Made by a program: the position numbers and the translations under genes. The notes under the pieces were generated by a model. That model did no database searches and was not told the origin of the DNA. It saw only the letters and a list, made by a program, of their open reading frames with translations. Positions 27,129 through 34,802 of a DNA stretch of 34,802 nt are shown here, piece after piece. The stretch spans positions 1-34,802 of the forward strand of contig RGHD01000008.1 of the NCBI GenBank assembly GCA_010024385.1, given 5' to 3'. The DNA comes from Actinomycetota bacterium. Its GTDB lineage: Bacteria > Actinomycetota > Actinomycetes > Nanopelagicales > Nanopelagicaceae. Numbering within the stretch: position 1 is the stretch's first letter; every line of letters begins with the position of its first letter.

Positions 27129-28279
27129 AAACAGTTGCAGAACTGCGCGCAGCAGGTGAGATACTTGAAAAACTTTTAAGTAATCCCGCCTATCGCTCAC
27201 TTGTGGCACTGCGCGGAGATGTCCAAGAAGTGATGTTGGGGTATTCAGATTCGAATAAAGATGCAGGTATTGCAACTAGCCAGTGGGAAATCCACCGAGC
27301 GCAACGATCTTTACGTGATATTGCAATGAAGCATGGTGTGAAACTACGTTTGTTCCATGGTCGCGGCGGTTCTGTTGGCCGTGGTGGTGGACCAACTTAT
27401 GAAGCTTTAGTTGCACTACCTTGGGGCTCAGTTGATGGTCAAATCAAAATGACCGAACAAGGTGAAGTAATTAGCGATAAGTACGCCTTGGCTTCCCTTG
27501 CCCGTGAAAACATTGAATTAACTCTGGCCGCTTCATTAGAAGCAACAGTGCTCAACCGTGGACCACGCCAATCAATTGCAGATCTTCAAAGCTGGAATGA
27601 ATGCATGCAATTAATTAGTGATCGCTCATTTACTGCTTACCGCGCACTAGTTGATCACCCAGATCTACCTGCTTATTTCTATGCATCCACTCCTGTGGAA
27701 CAACTTGGAAATCTCTTCTTGGGTTCACGTCCATCGCGACGACCTGATGCAAGCAGTGGACTTAGTTCACTTCGCGCAATTCCATGGGTCTTTGGCTGGA
27801 CACAGTCACGACAGATTGTTCCTGGCTGGTTTGGTGTGGGATCTGGATTAAAAGCTGCTCGTGAAGCTGGCAAAACTGAAGTCTTACAAAAGATGCTCGG
27901 TGATTGGCACTTCTTCCACACTTTCATTAGCAACGTTGAAATGACATTAGCTAAGACAGATTTAACCCTTGCCCGCCGCTACGTTGAAACTTTAGTCCCT
28001 AAAGAACTTCACCATTTCCTCGATCAAATCCAGGCTGAGTTTGATTTAACTGTGGAAGAAATTCTCAAATTAACAAATAAGAAATCTTTGCTAGGAGATC
28101 AAGAAATTTTGGCTAGAACTTTGCAAGTTCGAGATGCCTATCTTTCCCCAATTCACTTACTACAAATCAACTTGCTCAAGCGCGTGCGCGATGCTGGAGA
28201 TTCTGCAGACCCACTATTGCGAAGGGCACTTTTGCTCACCATTAACGGCGTTGCTGCAGGACTTAGAAATACAGGTTGA
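27122..28279 (+). pseudogene. ppc: Phosphoenolpyruvate carboxylase, C-terminal part in a shifted frame
   Basis: This frame holds the rest of PEPC. It can be read back from the nominal TTG at 27122 to about 27098, where it spells [21 protein letters not shown], a standard internal PEPC motif, so 27122 is not a real start. [11 protein letters not shown], the [14 protein letters not shown] loop with its catalytic arginines and [11 protein letters not shown] are intact, and the C-terminus ([16 protein letters not shown]) is normal. The junction with the first part lies at about 27093-27107. Together the parts encode some 775 residues instead of about 900. It is either a decayed gene or a local assembly deletion. 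Confidence 0.9.
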
Positions 28280-28855
28280 TTAAGAGTTGTAACGCGTTTG
28301 TGTTCGCTCTAAACCTTCATTAATCAAAGATTCAACAACATCGGCCCCACGAACGATAAATTCGCCTAAATCCTTTTGTTCCACTTTTGAAAAAGCTTTC
28401 AAAACAAAATCGCCTGGATCTTGTTCGCCCATAGGGCGACCTATACCCAAGCGCACACGGTAATACTCTGCCGTGCCAAAAGCTGAAGTCATAGATTTAA
28501 GACCGTTGTGGCCATTATCCCCGCCAGCGATTTTGGTGCGGATAGTTGCAAAAGGAATATCTAATTCATCATGGAGCGCGATAATTTTTTGTGGTTCCAC
28601 AGAATAAAAGTTAGCAAGAGCTTTAATTGGCCCACCAGTCTCATTCATAAATGAATGTGATTTAGCAACAATAACTGGATGTGCATCAACACCAACACCT
28701 AACTTAAAGGCTGCGATGTGTGTGCGGGATTTGTGTGAAGATAATTTAACGTTGTGGCGACGAACTAATTCATCAATGACCATCTGGCCCACGTTGTGAC
28801 GGGTGGCAGCGTATTTATCGCCTGGATTGCCCAGGCCCACTACCAACCACGTCAT
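28280..28855 (-). CDS. pth: Peptidyl-tRNA hydrolase
   Basis: The 191-residue protein has VGLGNPGDKYAATRHNVGQ with the catalytic His, the SFMNETGGPI motif, HDELDIPFATIR with the catalytic Asp partner, and GGDNGHNGLKS. Pth releases peptides from dropped peptidyl-tRNA. It follows rplY by 17 bases, the usual actinobacterial pairing, and ends with its stop abutting the convergent ppc stop. Confidence 0.97.
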   Translation of the reverse strand: MTWLVVGLGNPGDKYAATRHNVGQMVIDELVRRHNVKLSSHKSRTHIAAFKLGVGVDAHPVIVAKSHSFMNETGGPIKALANFYSVEPQKIIALHDELDIPFATIRTKIAGGDNGHNGLKSMTSAFGTAEYYRVRLGIGRPMGEQDPGDFVLKAFSKVEQKDLGEFIVRGADVVESLINEGLERTQTRYNS

Positions 28856-28872
28856 AACGGTAAGCGTAAGGG

Positions 28873-29493
28873 TTAAGCGTCTTTCTTTTCTGCATCTTCT
28901 GCTGGTGCTGCCGCATCAGTTGCTGCTGCTACTGGAGCAACAACCTCTTCAACTACTGTGGACTTCTCAGACAAGTGAACAACGATTGTCTTTGGATCTG
29001 ACTCAAGTTCAACGCCTGCTGGAAGCTTCACATCTGATGCATAACGAGATTCACCAGAGTGCATTCCTTCGATACTAACTTCGAGGAAGCTTGGGATTGC
29101 TGTTGCTTCAACGCGAACTTCAATTGAGTTGTGAACGTGCTCAAGGATTCCATCGCGATCGTGCTCACCAATTGCGTGAACAGGAACTGAAACAACAACC
29201 TTTTCACCCCGACGAACTAGGACTAGATCGACGTGCTCAAGGATTTGCTTGAGTGGGTGGCGAACAATTGCCTTTGGAAGTGTGAGTTCTGTCTTTCCAT
29301 CAATTGAGATATCAAGCAATACGTTTGACTGCTTTAGAGCAACGCCAAGTTCGCGCGCTGGAAGTGTGATGTGTTGTGGCTTTTCACCGTGACCGTAGAT
29401 GACGGCAGGAACCAAACCATCGCGACGTGCACGACGTGATGCGCCCTTACCAAATTCGGTACGACGTACGCCGTTGATGCTGATTTCTGCCAT
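28873..29493 (-). CDS. rplY: 50S ribosomal protein L25/general stress protein Ctc
   Basis: The 206-residue protein is the long Ctc form. The N-terminal 5S rRNA-binding domain (RTEFGKGASRRARRDGLVPAVIYGHGE, about 1-95) is followed by the TL5-type beta domain (VPVHAIGEHDRDGILEHVHNSIEVRVEATAIP) and a short Ala/Glu-rich tail. AGAGGAGA lies 6 bases before the ATG at 29491-29493. It is the first gene of an rplY-pth unit, with its own likely promoter in the 149-base gap after prs. Confidence 0.96.
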   Translation of the reverse strand: MAEISINGVRRTEFGKGASRRARRDGLVPAVIYGHGEKPQHITLPARELGVALKQSNVLLDISIDGKTELTLPKAIVRHPLKQILEHVDLVLVRRGEKVVVSVPVHAIGEHDRDGILEHVHNSIEVRVEATAIPSFLEVSIEGMHSGESRYASDVKLPAGVELESDPKTIVVHLSEKSTVVEEVVAPVAAATDAAAPAEDAEKKDA

Positions 29494-29500
29494 TTTAAAT

Positions 29501-29545
29501 CTCCTCTAGATAACTTCGGTGTTTGCACAAAGTTCCGATGAGGAG
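29501..29545 (-). promoter_or_regulatory. rplY leader with a possible SD-masking hairpin
   Basis: The rplY ribosome site GAGGAG (complement of 29501-29506) is exactly complementary to CTCCTC earlier in the leader (complement of 29540-29545). Inside these arms AACTT (complement of 29530-29534) can pair with AAGTT (complement of 29512-29516). The result is a two-part stem that would cover the ribosome site. Autoregulation by L25 or a stress-responsive switch is inferred; the folding energy was not computed. Confidence 0.45.
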
Positions 29546-29578
29546 TTAAGTCCTTAAGCCGTCGATTACGGAAGTAAA

Positions 29579-29608
29579 TTCTTACCCTCGCCGGAACGAA
29601 GCAAACAA
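29579..29608 (-). promoter_or_regulatory. Candidate rplY promoter
   Basis: On the minus strand TTGTTT (complement of 29603-29608) and TAAGAA (complement of 29579-29584) are 18 bases apart. Transcription would start about 80 bases before the rplY ATG, giving a leader long enough for the hairpin described nearby. A CCCTCG/CGAGGG inverted repeat overlaps this region and could end prs transcripts. Confidence 0.45.
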
Positions 29609-29642
29609 TATCTTCGAGGGGCTATGTGAAGCAAATCCCCGC

Positions 29643-30623
29643 TTAGGAGTGCCCATCAAAGAGGGAGGTGACCGATCCATCTTCAAAGACTTCGCGGATG
29701 GCGCGGGCAAGAAGTGGAGCAATCGATAGGACTGTGAGTCCATCAAACTTTTGATCCTCTGAGATTGGCAGAGTATTTGTAACAACTACTTCTGATGCTC
29801 GAGATGATCGTAGGCGCTCAACTGCTGGACCCGAGAAGACGGCATGAGTTGCAGCGATGATCACATCTGCTGCCCCTGCATCAAAAAGAGCTTCGACTGC
29901 TTTAGTAATTGTGCCTGCAGTGTCGATCATGTCATCGATAACTACGCAAGTCTGTCCCTGAACATCACCAACCACACGGCCTGTTGTTGATTCATTTGGG
30001 ATGCGTGGATCGCGGGTTTTGTGAATAAATGCGATTGGGCAACCACCGAGTAGATCTGACCAGCGCTCTGCAACTCGTACTCGACCAGAGTCAGGAGAGA
30101 CGATTGTTAAGCGTGTGCGATCAACTTTGCTACCAACATAGTTAGCCAGCATTGGAAGTGCGAAGAGATGATCTACAGGACCATCAAAGAAACCTTGAAT
30201 TTGTGAAGTGTGTAAATCAACGCACATCAATCGATCAGCACCAGCAGTTTTAAAAAGATCTGCCATTAATCGCGCAGTGATTGGTTCACGTCCACGGCTC
30301 TTCTTATCTTGACGTGCATAACCATAAAAAGGTGCAACAACTGTAATGCGCTTTGCAGATGCGCGCTTTAATGCATCGACCATGATGAGTTGTTCCATGA
30401 TCTGCTTATTTACTGGAGTTGTGTGGCTTTGAATTACGAAAGCATCGCAACCACGAACTGATTCTTCGAAGCGAACAAAGATCTCGCCATTTGCAAAGTC
30501 ATATGCTGAAGTTGGGGTAAGTGGAATACCAAGCTCTGATCCAACTTCATCAGCTAATTCAGGAAATCCGCGGCCTGCAAAAAGACGTAATCTCTTTTCA
30601 GAAGATAAACGGATCTCGCTCAT
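29643..30623 (-). CDS. prs: Ribose-phosphate pyrophosphokinase (PRPP synthetase)
   Basis: The 326-residue class I enzyme makes PRPP from ribose 5-phosphate and ATP for nucleotide, His and Trp synthesis. LFAGRGFPELADEV opens the protein, FYGYARQDKKSRGREP is the ATP-binding flexible loop region, DLHTSQIQGFFDGPVDHL the signature, and VVIDDMIDTAGT the PRPP loop. The ATG follows the glmU stop by 3 bases, so the two are coupled in the standard glmU-prs order. Confidence 0.97.
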   Translation of the reverse strand: MSEIRLSSEKRLRLFAGRGFPELADEVGSELGIPLTPTSAYDFANGEIFVRFEESVRGCDAFVIQSHTTPVNKQIMEQLIMVDALKRASAKRITVVAPFYGYARQDKKSRGREPITARLMADLFKTAGADRLMCVDLHTSQIQGFFDGPVDHLFALPMLANYVGSKVDRTRLTIVSPDSGRVRVAERWSDLLGGCPIAFIHKTRDPRIPNESTTGRVVGDVQGQTCVVIDDMIDTAGTITKAVEALFDAGAADVIIAATHAVFSGPAVERLRSSRASEVVVTNTLPISEDQKFDGLTVLSIAPLLARAIREVFEDGSVTSLFDGHS

Positions 30624-30626
30624 TTA

Positions 30627-31676
30627 TTAGCCCTTCTTCTCTTTAGCTTCGGCGGCTTGTGCTGACTTGGAACCAGCGCGCTTTCGCATGACCCAACCTA
30701 ATACATTTCTCTGCTTGGCTCTGCCAACGCCAATCGCGCCTGCAGGAACATCTTCAGTAATGACAGATCCTGCGGCGGTATATGCCCCATCTCCCACTGT
30801 TAGTGGTGCAACCAACATTGTGTCGCTACCGATTCGGACATGATCTCCGATAGTGGTGTGGTGCTTTTCTACCCCGTCATAGTTAACAAAGATTGTCGCT
30901 GCGCCGATATTGCTGCCTTCTCCAATGGTGGCATCGCCAACGTAGGAAAGATGTGGGACTTTTGAGCCAGTTCCAACTGTTGCATTTTTCATTTCAACAA
31001 AAGCACCAGCTTTAGTTGCATCACCAAGGACAGTTCCTTGGCGCAAATATGTAAATGGACCAACTGTTGAGCCTTCACCAATGACGCTATCTACAGCGAT
31101 TGATTCAAGTACTGATGCGCCCTCTTTTACTTGGCAGTTGGTAAGGGTTGTTCGAGGCCCAATGGATGCACCTTGGGCGCGCTGATCATCTGTTGCATCT
31201 TTTTCTTCAACAATCTTTAGGAGCTCATCAGAATCATCTCGAATAATGCGGCCATAGCCAGTTGGGTCTGGGTGTTCGGCAGTTAAAACAGAGGCTGCAA
31301 ACTTTCCTGAATTGTGAGCAGTTATAAAGGCTGCTAGTGATTCACCAGTGAGCATGGGTGTGTCACCAGCTAACACCAATACTGTGCCTTTAGGTGTTGA
31401 GCCTGCGAGCGCTAATTGCGCAGCATGTCCTGTGCCACCACGGCGCTCTTGAAAGATAGTTGTAGCTTTTGGCGCAATATGAGAGATATGTTCTTCAACT
31501 AATTCACGGCCAGAGCCGACAACAATACGAACTTCTTTGGCTTTTAGATGATCAACTGCGTGCAAGACATGTCCAAGTAACGAACGTCCTGCAACGCTAT
31601 GGAGAACTTTGGCTTTTGCCGATTTCATCCGTGTGCCTTCGCCAGCTGCGAGAACGATCACGGTTTCTACGGTCAC
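30627..31676 (-). CDS. glmU: Bifunctional GlmU with an internal in-frame deletion of about 124 residues
   Basis: GlmU makes UDP-GlcNAc: its C-terminal domain acetylates glucosamine-1-P and its N-terminal domain adds UMP. The N-terminal LAAGEGTRMKS, GTGHAAQLAL and AGDTPML motifs are present up to VEEKDATDDQRA (residue 167). The frame then jumps directly to QGASIGPRTTL of the left-handed beta-helix. The region matching E. coli residues about 164-287 is absent, including the NxG motif and the metal-binding Asn227. The acetyltransferase core (catalytic His in KVPHLSYVGDA, NYDGV) remains. Length is 349 against about 460. The start is GTG at 31674-31676. As drawn, the uridyltransferase should not work. 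Confidence 0.92.
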   Translation of the reverse strand: MTVETVIVLAAGEGTRMKSAKAKVLHSVAGRSLLGHVLHAVDHLKAKEVRIVVGSGRELVEEHISHIAPKATTIFQERRGGTGHAAQLALAGSTPKGTVLVLAGDTPMLTGESLAAFITAHNSGKFAASVLTAEHPDPTGYGRIIRDDSDELLKIVEEKDATDDQRAQGASIGPRTTLTNCQVKEGASVLESIAVDSVIGEGSTVGPFTYLRQGTVLGDATKAGAFVEMKNATVGTGSKVPHLSYVGDATIGEGSNIGAATIFVNYDGVEKHHTTIGDHVRIGSDTMLVAPLTVGDGAYTAAGSVITEDVPAGAIGVGRAKQRNVLGWVMRKRAGSKSAQAAEAKEKKG

Positions 31677-31682
31677 AAGTGA

Positions 31683-31688
31683 ATCCTA
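31683..31688 (-). promoter_or_regulatory. Candidate -10 box for leaderless glmU transcription
   Basis: TAGGAT on the minus strand lies in the 16 bases between the tRNA-Gln 3' end and glmU and ends 6 bases before the GTG start. There is no Shine-Dalgarno. Its -35 would fall in the tRNA acceptor stem, where I see no clear match. Confidence 0.45.
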
Positions 31689-31692
31689 TCGG

Positions 31693-31767
31693 TGGCTCCG
31701 CCACCAGGTATCGATCCTGGACCCTGGGCTTCAAAGGCCCATGTGCTAGCCACTACACAATGGCGGA
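31693..31767 (-). tRNA. tRNA-Gln (UUG), CCA encoded
   Basis: The 75-base cloverleaf has acceptor TCCGCCA/TGGCGGA, anticodon stem TGGGC/GCCCA with loop CTTTGAA (anticodon TTG), T stem CCAGG/CCTGG, discriminator G73 and an encoded CCA. These fit glutamine. The T loop reads ATCGATA, with A instead of T at position 54. It lies between ispE and glmU on the same strand, 52 bases after the ispE stop. Confidence 0.95.
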
Positions 31768-31819
31768 ACACGTATTCTCCCTCATAAATGGCCATGGTTG
31801 TGACCACATTGCACCTTCT

Positions 31820-32734
31820 TTACGAGATTACTTTTGCCCCAGCTACTGGGCCATATGCGCGAACAACGCTGCCCACTACTCCGCTTGAGGTCAATGCCAC
31901 CGTTAAATCAAGTCCAGATTCCTCATCGGGAACTAAAAAAGCAACAGTTGGCCCTGATCCTGAGACTAACGCCCCTAGCGCTCCATACTCTTGGCCCACA
32001 TCTAGAACTAAACGCAGTGCGGGACGCAAAGAACAAGCTGCTGCTTGCAAATCATTTACAAGGTGCGCACCTACTGATTCTGCATCAGCTGCAAGCAAAG
32101 CCTGCATGAGCGCTTCGTTAGTTTGTGGTTCAACTATTTCAAGTCCAGTTCGCAAGCGATCACACTCTGCATACACTGCAGGAGTTGATAAACCATGAGT
32201 AGAAAGAGCGAGTACCCAGTGATAAGTGCCGCGAGATAGCGCAGAAGTTAATTGATCACCATGGCCTGTGCCAATTGCAGTTCCACCATTTAACATGAAG
32301 GGAACATCGCTACCTAACTTTGCGGCAATATCTCCCATCTCTTCGCGGCTCATACCTAGTGAATATAAATAATCAATTGCAACGATTGTGGCTGCGGCAT
32401 CTGCACTACCACCAGCCATTCCACCTGCAACTGGGATTGATTTCTTAATTTCAATGTGTGCATCAATTTCAATGTCATATTCTTGCGCCATCAGTGCTGC
32501 GGCTTGGGCCGCTAAGTTACTAGCATCTGCTGGCACACCATGGGTCTGTTCCCCTGTAATTGAAACAGAAACACCAGATTTTGGTTGTCCAAGGGTGAGT
32601 GTTACTTCATCAAAAATTGAAATAGCTTGAAATACCGAAACAACATTGTGGAAACCATCTTCCTCGCGTGGGCCAACTGAAAGTTGCAGGTTGACCTTTG
32701 CCGGCACCCGAACCGTCACGTTTTTTATTGGCAT
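31820..32734 (-). CDS. ispE: 4-diphosphocytidyl-2-C-methyl-D-erythritol kinase
   Basis: IspE phosphorylates CDP-methylerythritol in the MEP pathway. The 304-residue GHMP kinase has the N-terminal VRVPAKVNLQLSVG with the active-site Lys, the ATP loop PVAGGMAGGSADAAA, DVPFMLNGGTAIGTG and the C-terminal GALVSGSGPTVAFLV motif. Start ATG at 32732-32734, 21 bases after rsmA, the usual ksgA-ispE pairing. Confidence 0.96.
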   Translation of the reverse strand: MPIKNVTVRVPAKVNLQLSVGPREEDGFHNVVSVFQAISIFDEVTLTLGQPKSGVSVSITGEQTHGVPADASNLAAQAAALMAQEYDIEIDAHIEIKKSIPVAGGMAGGSADAAATIVAIDYLYSLGMSREEMGDIAAKLGSDVPFMLNGGTAIGTGHGDQLTSALSRGTYHWVLALSTHGLSTPAVYAECDRLRTGLEIVEPQTNEALMQALLAADAESVGAHLVNDLQAAACSLRPALRLVLDVGQEYGALGALVSGSGPTVAFLVPDEESGLDLTVALTSSGVVGSVVRAYGPVAGAKVIS

Positions 32735-32755
32735 GGTTTGACCTTAATGTGTTGG

Positions 32756-33598
32756 CTAGAAAATGTCAGGTGCAACAGCAGCGATGGCACAAAAACCAGC
32801 AATCTCTAAAGCTTCACCGCGAAGGGTTGGGTCAATCTTTGCGCGCTTAAGAATCTCTTCAGCCGCAGAAGAAGAGCCATAGAGGCTAGAGAGAGCTGAA
32901 CGCAGCATTTTTCTGCGTTGAGCAAAGGCTGCATCAATGATTGTGAAAACCTTGCGTCGTAGTTCTTCATCCCCTGGTGTTTGCCTTCTGATGAATGAGA
33001 CAAGCTTAGAATCAACGTTGGGTGCTGGCCAAAATACTGAACGCGATACAGATCCTGCGCCTTTTACTTCTGCCCACCAAGCAGCTTTAACCGATGGGAT
33101 TCCATAATCTTTTGTACCCGGCTTTGCAGCTAAGCGATCGGCAACTTCTGCTTGCACCATAACCACGCCTGTGCGCAGTGATTCAAACTTTTCCAGCAAA
33201 TGCAGCAGCACAGGAACTGAGACGTTATATGGCAAATTGGCTACTAACACCGTTGGGTTAACTGGCAAATCCTGAATTGTGAGTGCATCTTGATTAAGGA
33301 CAATTAGATTTTCAGGATGCTCATAATGGTTAGAAACTGTTATTGGAAGTTGGCCAGCTAAACGCGAATCAATTTCAACTGCCACAACCGATGCCGCACT
33401 TTCAAGTAAAGCTAGAGTCAAAGAACCAAGACCTGGGCCAATCTCAAGTGCGATATCAGTTGGTCCAACTACAGCTGTGCGCACAATTTTTGTGCAGACA
33501 TTTGAGTCGATAACAAAGTTTTGTCCAAGGGATTTAGATGGCTTTAGTTCTAACGCCGCTGCGAGTTCGCGGATTTGCGCTGCTCCTAATAATGTCAT
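32756..33598 (-). CDS. rsmA: 16S rRNA (adenine1518-N6/adenine1519-N6)-dimethyltransferase
   Basis: RsmA (KsgA) dimethylates two adenines in helix 45 of 16S rRNA. The 280-residue protein shows KSLGQNFVIDSNV, the SAM-binding LEIGPGLGSLTLALL, the catalytic NLPY motif in VANLPYNVSVPVL, and FWPAPNVDSKLV. The ATG overlaps the tatD stop as ATGA, so translation is coupled. Confidence 0.97.
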   Translation of the reverse strand: MTLLGAAQIRELAAALELKPSKSLGQNFVIDSNVCTKIVRTAVVGPTDIALEIGPGLGSLTLALLESAASVVAVEIDSRLAGQLPITVSNHYEHPENLIVLNQDALTIQDLPVNPTVLVANLPYNVSVPVLLHLLEKFESLRTGVVMVQAEVADRLAAKPGTKDYGIPSVKAAWWAEVKGAGSVSRSVFWPAPNVDSKLVSFIRRQTPGDEELRRKVFTIIDAAFAQRRKMLRSALSSLYGSSSAAEEILKRAKIDPTLRGEALEIAGFCAIAAVAPDIF

Positions 33599-34455
33599 GA
33601 TGCAAATGAGCCAAATAAACGCTCGGCATTATTACCAAGAGCTGTTGCTAACTCGCCAAGATCTGCCTCTCGCTCAAGGGCCATTGCCCGAACAATATTT
33701 GCAATCTGAGCAGGGGTATTAAGCGCTCCGCGATGTGGCATGGGTGCAAGGAAAGGAGAATCTGTTTCAACGAGTAGTTGATCAATGGGAACTAACTTCA
33801 CTGCCTCACGCAAGGCGGGGGCGTTATTAAAGGTCAATGTGCCAGCAAATGAGAGGACATATCCGCGCTCTATGCAGGTCTTAGCCATCTCCACACCGCC
33901 TGAAAAGCAGTGAAAGATAACCTTTTCTGGAGCTCCAACTTCAAGTAGAACAGAGAGAACATCATCGTGTGAGTCACGGTCATGAATAACTAGCGCTTTG
34001 TTTGTTTTTTTAGCTAGTTCAATATGCCATTTAAAGGATTCTTGCTGACGTGCTCGAAGCTCTGGAGGTGTGCGAAAGTAATCAAGACCAGTTTCACCAA
34101 TTGCCCGGACACGTGGATGCTCTGCCAATTGAGCGATTACTGCCCAATCAGCTTCTAAGTTCTCAACAACAGGTGCTTCATTAGGATGAAGTGCAACGGC
34201 AGCTAGAACTGAAGTGTTCCACTTTTCTGCTGCAGCAACACACCAAGCAGATTGTTCAGCTGAATAACCCACCTGCATGATTCGATCAATGTTTACGCTT
34301 TTAGCCTCAGCAATTACCTCTGCCACCTCAGGTGAATCTGGCGCAGTATCAGTAATGATCTCCAAATGTGCATGCGCATCAACTGTTGGAGCAGGAAGTG
34401 GTTCTGGTAGAGGTGCCCGCTGACGATCAATATCGCGGTTGTGGCGATCAGCCAT
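33595..34455 (-). CDS. tatD: TatD family metal-dependent hydrolase / DNase
   Basis: The 286-residue TIM-barrel protein has the metal ligands HAHLE near residue 28, GETGLDYFR with Glu, LVIHDRDSHDD, FHCFSGG and LVETDSPFLAP with the terminal Asp. It has a short charged N-terminal extension (MADRHNRDIDRQ). TatD proteins are 3'-5' DNases linked to DNA repair. It sits between metG and rsmA as in many bacteria. Confidence 0.95.
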   Translation of the reverse strand: MADRHNRDIDRQRAPLPEPLPAPTVDAHAHLEIITDTAPDSPEVAEVIAEAKSVNIDRIMQVGYSAEQSAWCVAAAEKWNTSVLAAVALHPNEAPVVENLEADWAVIAQLAEHPRVRAIGETGLDYFRTPPELRARQQESFKWHIELAKKTNKALVIHDRDSHDDVLSVLLEVGAPEKVIFHCFSGGVEMAKTCIERGYVLSFAGTLTFNNAPALREAVKLVPIDQLLVETDSPFLAPMPHRGALNTPAQIANIVRAMALEREADLGELATALGNNAERLFGSFAS

Positions 34456-34460
34456 ATGTA

Positions 34461-34802
34461 TTAGGCATTGGTTTCTAAGCGAGGGAAAAGAACTGGAGTT
34501 TTAGTAATTGTGGCACCTGGTGGCAATTGTCCCCACGTTGCAACATCAGAGATCTTTTGCGCACCAAGATCTCCTAGTGATGCTTGTGCACCCAAACTGC
34601 TCCACAAAATCTCACATGTTTGTGGCATCACTGCATTGAGCAATACAGCAAGTGCGCGCAATGACTCTGCGGTGTTATACAAAACGTCTTCTAGTATCTG
34701 TTTATTTGCTGGATCTTTAGCAAGAATCCACGGCTCTTTCTCTGTTACATAACCATTTACTTTCTTGCAAAAATCCATAATGGCAAGGATTCCACCTTGG
34801 AA
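34461..34802 (-). CDS. metG: Methionyl-tRNA synthetase, C-terminal end only
   Basis: The frame runs to the window edge (34802), reading FQGGILAIMDFCKKVNGYVTEKEPW, so the ATG at 34778 is internal, not a start. The visible 113 codons match the anticodon-binding helical domain of class I MetRS: VTEKEPWILAKD, LRALAVLLNAVMPQTCEILWSSLG, and a terminal LFPRLE. The catalytic domain lies beyond the window. It leads the minus-strand metG-tatD-rsmA-ispE run, 5 bases before tatD. Confidence 0.92.
   Translation of the reverse strand, partial: FQGGILAIMDFCKKVNGYVTEKEPWILAKDPANKQILEDVLYNTAESLRALAVLLNAVMPQTCEILWSSLGAQASLGDLGAQKISDVATWGQLPPGATITKTPVLFPRLETNA

Noticed and set aside
27122-28279. A separate short PEPC gene starting at TTG 27122
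   Set aside because: The same frame continues upstream with the conserved PEPC motif [11 protein letters not shown], and the expected N-terminal region is the adjacent frame; this is one broken gene.
31693-31767. tRNA-Gln with A54 as a degenerate gene
   Set aside because: All stems pair, and the anticodon, G73 and CCA are intact; the T-loop variant alone does not suggest a pseudogene.

Overview
The window looks like a chromosomal segment of a streamlined, moderate-G+C actinobacterium, plausibly a freshwater acI/Nanopelagicales-type organism. That assignment is inference. It rests on actinobacterial marker families (DUF501, DUF4307, DUF3817, a FtsB/DivIC-DUF501-Ppx operon), very tight gene packing, AT-leaning codon use and many apparently leaderless starts. 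The gene order closely follows two blocks I recall from Mycobacterium tuberculosis: Rv1080-Rv1112 (greA, DUF4307, short isoprenyl synthase, PIN-PhoH, fumarase, xseB/xseA, ispH, ychF) and Rv1007-Rv1026 (metG, tatD, ksgA, ispE, glmU, prs, rplY, pth, mfd, mazG, eno, ftsB-like, DUF501, ppx).

Layout. 1-852: end of a class III aminotransferase. 865-7611: ychF, rmuC, a small membrane protein, ispH, xseA, xseB and class I fumarase. 7618-11400: a secreted transglycosylase-like protein, PIN-PhoH ATPase, an isoprenyl transferase remnant, DUF3817, SURF1 and a 45-residue membrane ORF, all on the minus strand. 11415-12320: DUF4307 and greA. 12317-16945: an export cluster (DrrAB-like ABC transporter, DHA2 and DHA1 MFS transporters) lying between the two conserved blocks. 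16946-22366: Bax-inhibitor-1 protein, a tRNA-Leu(UAA), then ppx, DUF501, ftsB-like, eno, mazG and a SurA-like lipoprotein, read on the minus strand. 22366-28279: mfd, divergent from phosphoenolpyruvate carboxylase. 28280-34802: a long minus-strand housekeeping run, metG-tatD-rsmA-ispE-tRNA-Gln-glmU-prs-rplY-pth.

The main surprise is that three normally conserved genes each lack roughly 350-450 bases. The uppS-like gene has no N-terminal half. ppc lacks about 130-150 codons and changes frame at the junction. glmU lacks about 124 codons in frame. The rest of the window shows no broken frames, so either real gene decay or local assembly deletions must be considered; loss of the GlmU uridyltransferase core favours an assembly problem. 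Other points of interest are a tRNA-Leu(UAA) with a short class I variable arm, three divergent gene pairs whose -10 boxes overlap in 14-25 bp gaps, a possible Shine-Dalgarno-masking hairpin before rplY, and a 45-residue ORF too short for normal gene calling. I see no CRISPR array, insertion sequence, prophage or defence island.
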